From the NCBI GenBank assembly GCA_027943335.1, contig BSBK01005143.1, forward strand, positions 372,001-436,000: a stretch of 64,000 nt of DNA, read 5' to 3'. Of this stretch, positions 10,759-22,159 are shown in pieces (position 1 is the first letter of the stretch; each line of letters begins with the position of its first letter). The position numbers were made by a program, and so were the translations under genes. Source of the DNA: Chamaecyparis obtusa. Its lineage: Eukaryota > Streptophyta > Pinopsida > Cupressales > Cupressaceae. The notes under the pieces were generated by a model. It searched no databases, was not told where the DNA came from, and was given only the letters and a program-made list of their open reading frames with translations.

Positions 10759-13700
10759 ATGTCAGATAATATAAGTGAAGAACAAAATAGGGAGACAATC
10801 GCTAGATTGTGGTCTAACTTGAAAAGAAAAGGTGATGGAAAATGTTATTGTCCCTGCAAAATTTGTAAGGGCTTAAACCGTAGAAGATTGCTAATCAAAA
10901 TAGTTAAGAGACATTGTAGGGAGAATGGTCACATTGAAGGGGGGCATGACTATCATCCACTGGTAAGTTGTTCATTATATCATTTTAACAATTTATATAC
11001 ATATGAAATCACTTGATGATGAGTTGAAGATCATGGTTTATTTATGTTAATCAATTTTATATAGGTTGATCTCCCCAGGGAAGTACATGATATGGAGGAA
11101 CATGGGGGTGTGAATATCCAAGGTGAAGATAATGATCCCATGGAAGATGACGATCATGCGCTAGAAAACACAATTGAAGATGATGGTATAAATACATTGA
11201 TCCATGACACATTTAGTCCAAGTGGATCTGATCATGATGATGATGATAGCCTTGATGTACCTCTACTTGAGAAGGCATACGAGCCCCTATACAAAGACTC
11301 CCAAACAACTCTTCTCTCTGCTGTATTGTTGTTGTTGAACTTGAAGGTTATGAATGGTTTATCCAACATAACAATGTCACGTATGTTAAGGTATGTCATA
11401 TATGTCTTTATAGTTAACAAAGGGTGAATAATGTACCACTAATATTGTTTATATTAACAACTTATATTTTTTGCTGTAGATTGATAGGCGAGTTTTTGTT
11501 ACCACCATCAAATATTCTACCTCGCTCATATCGAGAATTATCTGCTATTATGAAAGATATTGGAATGGAGTATCAAGCAATACATGCTTGTCCCAATGAT
11601 CATATTATATATTATAAAGAACATGAATTTGCAACACAATGCCCTGTATGTCATACGAGTAGATATCGAACAGATCGAATAACAAAAAAGGTGCCTCACA
11701 AGGTTCTTCGTTACATCCCCATTATTCCACGGATGCGACAATTATTCAGGTGTACTAGCTTGGCACAATTTATGGATTACCATGCACGCAATAGAAGTCG
11801 AGATGACATTATTCGAATCCCTGCGGATGGTTCAACATTTATGCACATAGAGGAAAAGTGGCAACACTTCAAAGAAGAACCTCGTAATCTCAGGCTTTCA
11901 TTGGCAGCGGATGGTGTCAATCCATTTGGAGAGATGAGATCTGTTTGCTCGGTGTGGCCTGTTTTTGTTATCAACAATAACATTCCTCCGTGGATGTCAA
12001 TAAAGAGGGAGCACATTATGTTGGCAATGATTGTTCCAGGTATTTTATCATTTGATAGTTATTAATTTACATGTACTTACAAATCTTACAGTAAAATGGT
12101 CACAATAATTATGTAATGTTACTGTTCATTCAAGTAGGTAAATATCAAGTTAAAGATATGAATGTATATATTGAGCCTCTTATTGACGAGTTGGTGGAGT
12201 TATGGAACGGTGTCACTATGTATGACGTGTCTAGACCAATAGGACAAAGACAATTTCAATTCCATGCAATACTTGTATGGACAATACATGATGCCCCAGG
12301 GCTAACACATTTTTGTGGTATGTTATAGTGAATTCAAGTTGCGCATGATAATTCTAATTATAAAAATCAACATATTTAATAATCCAATTATATCATTATC
12401 TTGTAGGTCTTCAAACAAAGGGAAAATTTGCATGTCCAGTTTGTGGTCCAAAGATGAAATCTCGTCATTCAAAAAGTTTAGGAAAGCATGTGTTTGATGA
12501 GTACAGACACTTCCTCCACAGGAATCATAAGTATCGAAGTATGGAAAAACATCTTTTCAATGGGAAAGAAGAGACTACATCAAAGCCACGAAGAATGACA
12601 CCTCGCCTATGGAAGTTGGAATATAATAGAATTAATCGTCGAGGTAATGTCGTTCCACTTAATGGTTTATGTTTGTAATTTATATATTTCTATTATGATT
12701 TTTGTTTACTAATTATGTAATTGATGATCGTGAAGGTCGTCAAGGCACTACTGACAACCTTCCAAAGGGACTAAAAAGCTATCCCAGACAATTTAGTAGG
12801 TTGCCCTACTACGAGGACCTACAAATTGTGCATTTGTTTGATCTTATGCATGTTGGAAAGAATATAACAGAGACATTGTGGAAAATACTGGATGGAAGGC
12901 GTGACAAAGAAAAAATTGTCAAAATTTGTAATGACATTCATGAATCCAATCATGCACTGAAGAATTTCATTCACTCAAATAGCAATAGAGATCAGATTAA
13001 TATAAGTGCCCTTCCTTGGTTATTAACGGAGCAGCAAAGTGATGCCATAAAAGAAGTCATACGAAAAATTTGATTTCCCACAGGATTTGCTGGGAACATA
13101 AGCAATCTCATATCAAAGAAAAGTGAATTTGGGCCAGGGCTCAAAACGCATGATTGGCATACTTTCATCAAGGTAAGTTATGTTCTTCTGTATTTACAAT
13201 ATATTCATAAACTACGTGTACTATTCATTATGTTATGTTAGAAAATAATGAAATGATTGGTTTATAATTACTGCAGTACGTGCTACCTCTATCTCTCCCA
13301 GAGCACTTCAACAATAACATCAAACAAGTGATATATGATCTTGGAAAATACATGAGGTAAGCAGTAATATCTGTTCAATTTGTTGTATATATTTATTATA
13401 TTCGCGATTTGTTTTTCTTGCTATGTAATCTATTGTATATTATTTTGTAAAGTCTCGTATTTATATATTTTTTGTGACTTGAATCTCTTAATGTAGGTGG
13501 TTGTCATCTAAAGAAATCCATAAAGAAGATATAAACTATTGGAAGAGAAGAATTCCTCATTTATTGTGTGAAATGCAAAAGTGTCTACCTCCAACTTTTT
13601 TCAATGCACAAGAACACTACCTCATACACCAAGTTGAGGAGATTGAATTGTGTGGACCTGCACACACTAGGTCAATGTGGATGGTTGAGAGGCACTTGAA

Positions 13701-14964
13701 ATCTTTGAAGGCTTTGGTTCGACAAAGAGCACATCCTGAGGGTTCTATGGTAGAGGGATACATGGTATATCAGACTATGGTGTACATTACTGAATATCTT
13801 CCTAAGTTTTCTTCAAATATCCATGTAGATCGCATTTGGGATCTCGACCCTTTTAAAAAATTCAAAGGGGAGTACTTGATGGGGAAAGGTAGATTGAGGA
13901 AAGTGACAGGTAATAAATTATAAGATGTTATTGTAATAAATTATTTCTTAATCTTCAAAATAAATCGGTTGTAAGTCGTCTATTTTTTTTTTGTACAGTT
14001 GCTCGAGAGTGGGATGCACTACATTTGTATATTGCAAACAATCTTGATTGGATGACGGTATGGATTGAACGATGTCAACATTCTGGTCACACATTAACAT
14101 GGGAAGGTGTATCTTCATTGGTTAAAGAAGCTCATCGTAATGGAGATTCTAATGTTACGCAAAGGGAAATAGATTTAGCATATGGTTTAAGAGATTTCCA
14201 GGTACGTACAAAATTATTAATCACCCGTATGTTTATCAACTCACGATATAATAATTTTGACATGTTTCACATATTATTGCAGGTTAAACACCACAAGGGT
14301 ATGTTCTGTAATGGTCAAAAATTTCGCGTCAAAGTGTTGGATGACACGAAGAAAACTTGTGATTCTGGAATAACTGCAGTCTTTCAAGTGACTAATATTT
14401 CATCTAGAAATGACTTAGATCCTCAAGAGTCTAAAAATCAATACTATGGCATTTTGGATGATATACTTGAGTGCGACTTTAGTTCCTTCAAATTAGTACT
14501 CTTCGTTGTCAAATGGTACAGGCTACGACTTAATCCAAATGATCCTAATAGAACTGTTATTGAACATGATAATGGATTTACAATGGTTAATACAAGGTCG
14601 TTTGAGCCAGTTGGGGATGAGCCCTATGTTCTTCCAAGCCAATGTGAACAGGTATTTTACTCAGAGGTTTCACATAAACCGGGTTGGTCATTTGTTGTTA
14701 GACATGAACCGAGAGGAAGGCCGATAAAGTATAATGCGATGGAAGAAGAAGATACCGAAGAAGTAGAAGATGATGTAGATGATGATCACGATCGACAATT
14801 ATTGGATGATGTTCCTGAGACAAATTTTCATGAAGAAGAAGAAGAAGATGATGCTGCTACTGATGATGATGATGAAGATGATGTTGATGTTGATGATGAT
14901 GATGTTGATGATGACGACAACGACGACGAGGACGAGGACGATGATGATGACGACGATGACGACA

Positions 14965-14995
<31 letters not shown>

Positions 14996-15017
14996 GGATG
15001 ATGATGATGAAATTTAA
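10759..15017 (+). CDS. CACTA TNP2-type transposase (TNPD-like), ten exons, one internal stop
   Basis: Catalyses cut-and-paste movement of the element. Ten exons with GT-AG introns fit without a frame error: 10759-10962, 11065-11390, 11480-12039, 12138-12317, 12407-12643, 12736-13172, 13277-13356, 13497-13909, 13999-14201 and 14283-15017; 3,375 nt, 1,125 codons. Domains in order: transposase-associated domain (CPCKICK in exon 1), TNP2/Transposase_21 (ACPNDHIIYY, CPVCHTSRY, LAADGVNPFG in exon 3; HDAPGL in exon 4; CPVCG in exon 5), DUF4218 (HLFDLMHVGKN in exon 6 to exon 8), DUF4216 (exon 10), then an acidic tail of more than 80 mostly Asp/Glu residues. A TGA at 13071-13073 in exon 6 is the only internal stop; the frame continues normally (FPTGFAGN). 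Without readthrough the protein would end before most of DUF4218. Confidence 0.9.
14735..15014 (+). repeat. GAT/GAC microsatellite coding the acidic transposase tail
   Basis: A run of GAT, GAC, GAA and GAG codons that translates to an almost pure Asp/Glu tail. The +1 frame gives a long Met run, an artefact of the same repeat. The tail is in frame and precedes the natural stop at 15015-15017, so it is part of the predicted protein. Confidence 0.85.
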
Positions 15018-15270
15018 AGGTATGCCATCAATCCTTAATGTATTTAATATTCATTTCTTGATAGAAATATATTTGTCTTAAATGGTTACATAGTTTATTC
15101 ATTATCTATTTAAAAGCTATAAGTGTTATAATGTGTACGTTTTAATGTTTTTAATTTTTATGTGATGCTTATGATGGATGTGATTATGATTATGATGTGA
15201 TTATGCTCACGATAATTGAATTACATTTGCAGGAAATTGAACCCCTTTCAAGAGCATCCCGCACAGTCTC
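15018..15270 (+). other. Linker between transposase and SET gene with splice signals
   Basis: A good splice donor (AAAG/GTATGC) lies at 15019/15020 just after the transposase stop, and a good acceptor (TTGCAG/GAAATT at 15232/15233) precedes the SET start codon. This suggests that one primary transcript can be spliced to serve downstream ORFs, as known for tnpA and tnpD of En/Spm. Confidence 0.45.
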
Positions 15271-16147
15271 ATGGATCGACAGGTATAAGTCAATACACCT
15301 TATAGAAAGTCTATTTAATACACTTATCAATAGTAAGATTGATGTCTTCTAAGATCTCTCCCATTTGCAGGTACCAGCAAATAGGTATTTGTCAGAAGTG
15401 TCTTCCTCGAGTGAGGGAAATATAGGAATAGAAGAGGAAAGTGAGACATGCAGTTTATCTAGAATAGGGAGATTAACTAGAGGTCAAAGGACTAGAAGGA
15501 AATTCAATAAACACATGAAATTTTTCCTTGCTCAAGGGGGGTCATGTTCTTATGATGATGAGACGAAAGGCGACATCGAGGTGCCCTTGAGGTACCAACA
15601 TCTACAGAAACATTGGGTACCCAAGGAACTTCCTCCAATAAACATTGATTTTTGTGTTAATGAGAGGATATATCGCATAGAACCATCATCATTACATGGT
15701 TTGGGCCTATTTTCTATGGATGGCATAAAGGTGTCTTACAACAAAGTTTCTGAATTGATGGATTATGTTGGACCATGTTACGATTACAAAAGTTGGATGC
15801 ATATTGTTCAATATAAAAAAAGTATGCATAGGTATGCACTCTCGGAAAATTATATACAACAGCAAGACAATAATCAAAGTAAAAGTGTGGCTATATACAT
15901 TGATGGAAGGCCAAAAGCAATAGGGAATATTGCGGGTTTTATAAATAGTACACGACCTGGGTCAACTATAAAGCAACCCAATTGCATATTTGAGGCGCGC
16001 GAGGGAAATCGTGTATTCATCTGTGCGATAAAATCAATACGTGCAGGGGAAGAGCTGCTTATTGATTACAATTTGAACCGCATAGATACAAACGAGGCTA
16101 CTATCATGGGGGTGGTACATACTATTAAACCAACTTCTAATCAATGA
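15271..16147 (+). CDS. SET-domain protein encoded inside the CACTA element
   Basis: Predicted lysine methyltransferase fold; target unknown. Model: ATG at 15271, exon 15271-15282, intron 15283-15370 (GTATAA...TTGCAG), exon 15371-16147; 262 aa with no internal stop. Residues 1-75 are Ser/Arg-rich with a basic stretch (RGQRTRRKFNKH). The SET domain covers roughly residues 110-245: SAM-site motif SLHGLGLFSMDGI, central ELMDYVGP, then GNIAGFINSTRPGSTIKQPN in place of the usual RFINHSCxPN, and the closing IRAGEELLIDYN with the DY that completes the active site. Pre-SET and post-SET cysteine clusters are absent, as in shorter SET proteins. It lies 253 bp after the transposase stop and 73 bp before the next ORF, same strand. 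It is the only core gene without a disabling change. A shorter product could start within 15371-16147. Confidence 0.85.
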
Positions 16148-16220
16148 CTCCAACATACCATTTAGTTATTAAATTTTTGGCTAACATTTTTATACTTGAT
16201 CTTTGACACAGGGGCACAAT

Positions 16221-18999
16221 ATGGAGCAACCGCCCGAAGGTGATGGTGACGATATTCCTAGCTCATCTACACATGAGCAGGTAAAATTCATTGTAATTGT
16301 GCAAACTAGATAGAAGCAAAATGTTATTTTTTTTAATGTTATTTTCTTCATTGTTTTGGAGTAATTTTGATAATACTAATACTATTGTTGTCACAGAGGG
16401 CCGGTGGTCGGAGAGAGGGAAAGCAACCTGCAGTCCCTCAGGAGTCCCCCCTTGTGGACCCTTTTTTTATTGATTTAGCAGAGACCGATGACCCGATCGG
16501 TTCCATTAAAAAGCTGCTAAAGAAAATTGGGAAAGAACTTCTACGTTTGGTATCCATACATCCTCAGACTCAGGAAATAAAAGACAGGGCAGCTGAGTTG
16601 TTGCGCACTTCTGAAAACTTTAAAGTAAGTATTAATGAAATTTTTAATTATTACAAGAGTTCAATAATGGTTTTTATGTTATGCTCTTTTATGACATTAA
16701 TTAAAATATGGATGCATTGTCTTTACAGAGTTATTTGCGTAATTTTGAACCCCATTCCCATGATGAGGCCGGTATTGCAAGTGGTTCGGGTAGATCACAT
16801 GTTCCATTCCCCACTTGTGTTTTCCACTGAATATATATAGGAATGATCATAATCATTGACAATACATGCTCGAACAATCTTTTTTTTTAATGCTCTAACA
16901 ATCTTGTCCATGCTAGTCCACGCGTTCTATATTTATGCATGCTCTAACAATTTTATTCTTCAGCTCCTTTCCATGATGATATGACAACGCCGCCTCCATC
17001 CAGGACAGCCACAAATGTCTTGCCGACTGCCATGTCAACAACACACAGCCTAAATGCACCAACTGTTGCACCATCTACTGGTACACAAATCCCTCTTTTT
17101 CTCTCTTTTGTTATGTGTTTAAGTGTTATGTGTTTACGATGTAGATCCCTTGATTGTGTTTGTGCCATGGGTGCTCTGCACCAATTTATTTCCCTTGAAG
17201 TATTATTTCTTGGAGGCATTTGATAATGGTTTTCATTTTTTGCAATAGGAGATGCAACAAGTCCCGATGCAACATCATTTCCTGGATGTTCCCGTGTTCC
17301 TAGTACGGGAACGGTGAAGGATTGCGTATTGATCATCAGCGACGATGAAGGCGTTCCCTTAAAAGTATCCAAACTTCCAGGTACTTTAAAGTTATTATTA
17401 TTCTATAGTGATATAATAGTAATTTAGTTTTTGATCACTCTTCATCGACTAATGATCCCATGATTATTTTGTAGGGAATGATATTTTTTGGCGAAAACTT
17501 GGTGACGAGTGTTTGTAGATATTCGGGCCCACCATACGTACATGGTGGAACATCATATCCTAACTAAAACCCCAAACCACTATTTTGATTTCATATCATT
17601 GCTAGAATAGTTTTCCTTTTCATCAATTTCTTGAACTATATTAAAGGTAGCTTCTCTTCATTTATGAGTCTAACATGTTTTTTTTTACTTAAAAGGTGGA
17701 ATAACCAAGATAAAAAGTTGAAGGATGATCTTGTAGATAGTATGACCCAGCTTTTTGGACCTCGTGCATTCGAGAGAAACAAGCTCCTTGAAAGAGCTGG
17801 TTTATGTTTGAAGTATATTAGGGACCAGTACAGGAAATATTTAGAGGTTAACCCAAGGCACGAGCGTCCGCCCTGTGTTCTTGAGGCTGAGTGGCAGGGT
17901 TTGATTTTGGATGGAAAGTATAAAGCCGAAATGAAAAAAGGAATTATGCCAGTAGAGAGTAGAGCAAGGTATGTGATACTTTTGAGAATGTAATTATGTA
18001 CTAATTAACCTCTAAATTTTTCCTATATTGGTCTCTAACATATTTCAAACTTTTCATAGATTGCCTGACACATCAAAGGCAACAAAGGCAAGATTAGAAA
18101 AGCACGGGACACACAAGCTCGGCTCTGGTGGTTTTTCCAAACTTCAAGCACGAGTTGTAAGTATTAGTAAATGAAAACTTGTATCAATTTTTTTATATAT
18201 TGCAAGGAAATTTTTTTTGATCAAACAATGCAAGTAAAATTCACCATACCAAGAAAAAATGTAGGGGTCAGAGTTCAATAGATGCCTCACAGAAGAGGAC
18301 AAGAGAATTGGCTTCCAACAAGGCTATAGAGCCGTGGCTGAACGGCTACGAGCTGAAATCAATGTGCAAGGTTCAAATAATGATGCATCTGAGCCACAGG
18401 TAAATAAGCTAAATGAAATTTGTTTCAAATTGAATACTTTACCAATTAGTCTATTTGATGTTAAGTTCTAATATAAAGTGAGTATATCTGTTTTAAGAAA
18501 GCAATGATAACAATGTGTAGGATATTGGAATGCAGCCTGACAATCCTTCTACACAATCTATGCATAATGAAGGTTCGCATGATGTGCATCCTAGTGGTGG
18601 AGGTATACATTTGCTATTAAAATTTTTATATGTAATTACAATTGGTGTTTGGATTAATGTAACATTTTGTATAGCAACTGTAGAGGATCGAGGGGTCGGT
18701 GCTCATGAGCATGTTGAGGTTGAGTCTAGACAAAATGATGTGGCCAGATCAGGTAATTAAAGAGCGCCACAGTTATGTTCTTTAAAATAATTAAATACTT
18801 GTAACAATTATAATTAAATATTTTAAATTTAACTCTTTTATTTGTTATTGTAGAGGACCCCCCTTTGCAGCAGCATAGGAATTTGAGATAATCAAGAACA
18901 AAGAACAAAACAACTGATGAGGGGGGTATTGATGATAACACTGATGCTCCTCTTAGAGCTTACATAGAAAAAAAAATTAGAAAGAGAAAAAAGAAATGA
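16221..18999 (+). pseudogene. TNPA-like gene with Transposase_24 (Ptta/En/Spm) domain, decayed
   Basis: Second transposon protein, by analogy the subterminal-repeat-binding partner. Exons with matching phases: 16221-16280, 16397-16624, 16729-16816, 16964-17080, 17249-17380 and 17475 on (stop TAG at 17516-17518); then 17696-17968, 18060-18156, 18265-18399, 18521-18602, 18675-18752 and 18854-18999. Domain evidence: LFGPRAFERNKLLERAGLCL and YRKYLEVNPRHERPP (17760-17880), KHGTHKLGSGGFSK (18100-18145), GSEFNRCLTEEDKR (18265-18310), the order seen in plant Transposase_24 proteins. The tail is basic (KKIRKRKKK), a likely nuclear signal. A TAA at 18889-18891 and the TAG at 17516 break it, and the link between the 17475 and 17696 exons is not resolved. 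An alternative end of the early exons is TGA at 16828-16830. Confidence 0.75.
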
Positions 19000-19230
19000 T
19001 TGTCATCTAAATACCTTAATTGATAATGACTGAATTTTATGTCTCAATGAATTTAATTATGTGCTAATGAATGTTCATGAATTATGTGTTTATTTTCATA
19101 TTGATGAATGTTGTGTGTTAACGAATCTAATGTGTTAATGAATGTTATCATGTGATATTGATTGAATGTTACATTTTATTAATAATTGAAAGAATGAATG
19201 AATGTTAGATGTTAACGGGGAATGTAGAGT
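19000..19230 (+). other. 3' region of the core genes, simple repeats
   Basis: After the last stop the sequence repeats ATGAATGTT and GTGTTAATGAA in loose tandem up to about 19215. No AATAAA polyadenylation signal stands out. It is probably the 3' untranslated region of the core transcription unit. Confidence 0.35.
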
Positions 19231-19365
19231 GATGTTAGGGGGAGGGGGGTGGGGCCAAATGAGCTTCCACCTTCACGTGGTTGGCCCTGTTTAGTAGAGA
19301 ATATTAAACTATATTCTCGAAACAAAGTGAAGCTCAATAAGATACTAAATGAGTCAAAATGGTTA

Positions 19366-19590
19366 TCAAGGTCCTCTATCCATAAGATACTTGTAGTCAA
19401 AATGGTTATTAATAAGATACTTGTAGTCAAAATGGTTATCTAGGTCCTCTATCCATTCCATAAGTTCTTCACCATTCAAACTTCCTCCATAACAAGGAAT
19501 GTGCTCTAGGTTAGTCATGAAGCCTAGCATGGACTCTCTGTCAGATAGAGCCACTATTTCAGAGCCTTTTTTGTGCATTTCCTTCAAGCA
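19366..19590 (-). pseudogene. Gag-like fragment (Ty3/gypsy)
   Basis: The minus-strand frame contains IPCYGGSLNGEELMEWIEDL and DNHFDYKYL. This resembles the start of the gypsy gag domain; compare EELIDWINECEEYFEYE in the chromovirus at 43097-49405. The end is duplicated: AAGATACTTGTAGTCAAAAT occurs twice in tandem (about 19383-19440), with partial copies. Only some 75 codons remain. Confidence 0.5.
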
Positions 19591-19599
19591 CTGTACAGT

Positions 19600-20275
19600 G
19601 TACGGATGTGAAAGGGAGGGCAGACCAGTGTGGAAGTTAGAGTATTTATATCTTATGCTTTGAGAGTTTATTTGGTAGATTCAAGACACCTTATATCAAA
19701 GTTATTCCTTTTTCTTATCTGTTGTTCTGTCAAACCCTCATTTTTTGAGTTATTGCATTCAAATGGCCTTAACTTGCAAATAAACCATAGGATATCCTCT
19801 GTTCTTTGTAAAATGCAAGTTAAGGGGGTTTATTTTCATATTTTAAAAGCTTTGGAACAGGATACTAAGCCAGAGAATTTCAAGAGCAAGCCCTAGGTCA
19901 AGAATCTCAATGTTCTTGACTAGGAGTTGATGGATTATGCAAGATCAGAGGGTAGCGGCAAGTAAAGGACCTCAAACCTTGTTGAATCTAGATCTTTAGA
20001 GCATGGTGGACATCTTCAAACTCTGATCTTGGTTTCATACACCCATTTTCAATGCCTTGTTTTGGAACCCACACCCAAAGGCATGCATTAGGTCTGCGGA
20101 CTCAATAAGGACATTGATATGCTCTGGAGTGGAGTCAAGGTCTGGGAGTTGGAGGATTGTTAGAACATCAAAAAGGGTACTCAAAAAACATATAAGTTCA
20201 TAAGGTCCTTTGTCAAATTGAAGAGTTATTGCTGCAGAACAGGTTTTGGAGACCTACTAGAGTCACTAGGTCTAT
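19600..20275. other. No recognisable gene
   Basis: About 680 bases of ordinary-looking sequence with only short open frames. Nothing matches the arm modules. It could be captured DNA or remnants of the element joined to the gag fragment before it. Confidence 0.3.
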
Positions 20276-20639
20276 TTGGACCCGTTTGGACCACGACACA
20301 CAGTAGCATCTACAGAGAAGAAGTTTGGTATGCAATGGTCTTGAAACCTCCTGAGAAATTCTTGGTATGCATTTGTGTGGTGCAAAAGCTTCGTTGAAAG
20401 AGAAAAAGAAGAAAAGAATAGAAATGATTTTTTTTCTTTTTATGTCATATACTGTAACCAGCTACTTATAACTTGCAAAAATTATTATAACCATTTGAAA
20501 TTGAAACTTAGTTTAATGTGAAACTGAGAACTGCTTTATTAGAGCTTTCTGTGATTTAGATTCAGACATCAAGAACATTGTTTGCCTAATATTGTGATTA
20601 ATGTTTATTTATTAATATCTCATACTGACAAACAATTGA

Positions 20640-21050
20640 TAATTGTAGGGAAAACGTCATTGGGGGTCTTTGAGGATCCACCAGAAGCCAAGGAGAAAAT
20701 GTATTCAAATGCTAAAGATGGTGTAACAGTCCTTACAGCTGTTGAACCTTGCTGTGTACTTCATCTCCGATTCTCCAAGTTCAACAGTACTGTGGTATTC
20801 CTTTGGATACTTCTAATGGTAAATTTCAGACATCAAGTTCTTTTCGTATGAAACTACTACATTTGTAATCTATAGTTTTAAAATTTTAGTTTATAAATGT
20901 TCATCAGCTTTAGTTCGTATGCTGCCATTTCAAGTATGATTAATGAAGTTACCTTTATCACAGGATGAAAGTGAGCAGTCAGCATACTGGTACGGAGCTG
21001 GCAGCATTGATACGGTGACTAGGGCATCGTTTAATGGTGGTATTGTGTTT
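20640..21050 (+). pseudogene. Possible captured host-gene exons, unidentified
   Basis: Two exon-like blocks with splice signals. Block 1 is about 20649-20818: after TTGTAG, coding GKTSLGVFEDPPEAKEKMYS and TVLTAVEPCCVLHLRFSK, ending at ATG/GTAAAT. Block 2 starts at about 20965 after TTTATCACAG and codes DESEQSAYWYGAGSIDTVTR, then runs out near 21060. Both are open and have coding-like composition. I do not recognise the family. Exon-intron structure of this sort inside a CACTA element is typical of transduplicated host genes. Confidence 0.4.
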
Positions 21051-21099
21051 TCCCGTATTTAGGGCATCGGCCTTTTGAAGCATTGCCTTCATCTTTCTT

Positions 21100-22159
21100 A
21101 AGTCTAAGTTTTAAGTTTGTTTATCTCTCTCAGCGCTGTTGAAAATACAAATGACAATGTTCTTGTTTGTTTTGCCCTTATATCCCGATGTGATTTTGCG
21201 GAGGGTTACGGCGCTGTTGAAAACACAAATGAAAACACAAATCCCTTGTGTAATTGCCACTTGAAGGAGGACAGTCACTGTAAAGACAACATGATAATGT
21301 ACACTTACAGCCTGTGTACATTATCATTGTGTCTTTAGAGTGACTATCCTCATTTGTTGAAGAAGAAAAGCATTAATGTGGTTGAATAGCAATACATTCA
21401 AGTGGCAATCACACAAGGGACAGTCACTGTGAGATGTCCTCATTTGTGACTGTCCTTATAGTGAGTGTACATTATCATGTTGTCTTTAGAGTGACTGTCC
21501 TCATTTGTTGAAGAAGAAAAGCATTAATGTGGTTCAATAGCAATACATTCAAGTGGCAATTACACAAGGGACAATCGATCACTGTGAGATGTCCTCATGT
21601 GTGACTATCCTTGTCACAAATGACTATCCTTGTAAAGAAAACATGATAATGTACACATACAATGAGTGTACATTATCATGTTGTCTTTACAGTGGCTGCC
21701 CTCATGTTGTATATTCTTCTCTGTAGATGCTACTATGTGCTAGGGAACTTCTTAGAACTGTTGGTATATTCTTACAACTTGTTACACCTGGGATATTCTT
21801 CTCTGTAGATGCTATTGTGTGCCGTGGTCCAAACAGGCCCATAAATGTGGTTGAATAGCAATACATTCAAGTGGCAATTACACAAGGGACAGTCACTGTG
21901 AGATGTCCTCATGTGTGACTGTCCTTGTCACAAATGAGGACATCTCACAGTGACTGTCCCTTGTGTAATTGCCAGTTGAAGGAAAAAAGCATTAATGTGG
22001 TTCAATAGCAATGTATTCAAGCAGCAATTACACAAGGGATAATCACTCTGAGATTTCCTCATTTGTGACTATCCTTACAGTGAGTGTACATTATCATGTT
22101 GTCTTTACAGTGACTGTCCTCATTTGTTGAAGGAAAAAAGCATTAATGTGGTTCAATAG
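21100..22159. repeat. Right arm, inner part: modules C (fragment), A and B
   Basis: Begins with a module C fragment in inverted orientation (21116-21230), then module A cycles, a module B copy (21705-21845, inverted relative to 9838-10320) and more A. It ends at 22159 where a solo LTR inserted. Confidence 0.75.

Noticed and set aside
14779..15081. Met-rich ORF of 100 codons
   Set aside because: It is the shifted frame of the GAT repeat that codes the acidic tail of the transposase.
16953..17372. 139-codon minus ORF across 16953-17372
   Set aside because: It overlaps two exons with good splice sites and phase on the plus strand and runs through their intron; no domain.
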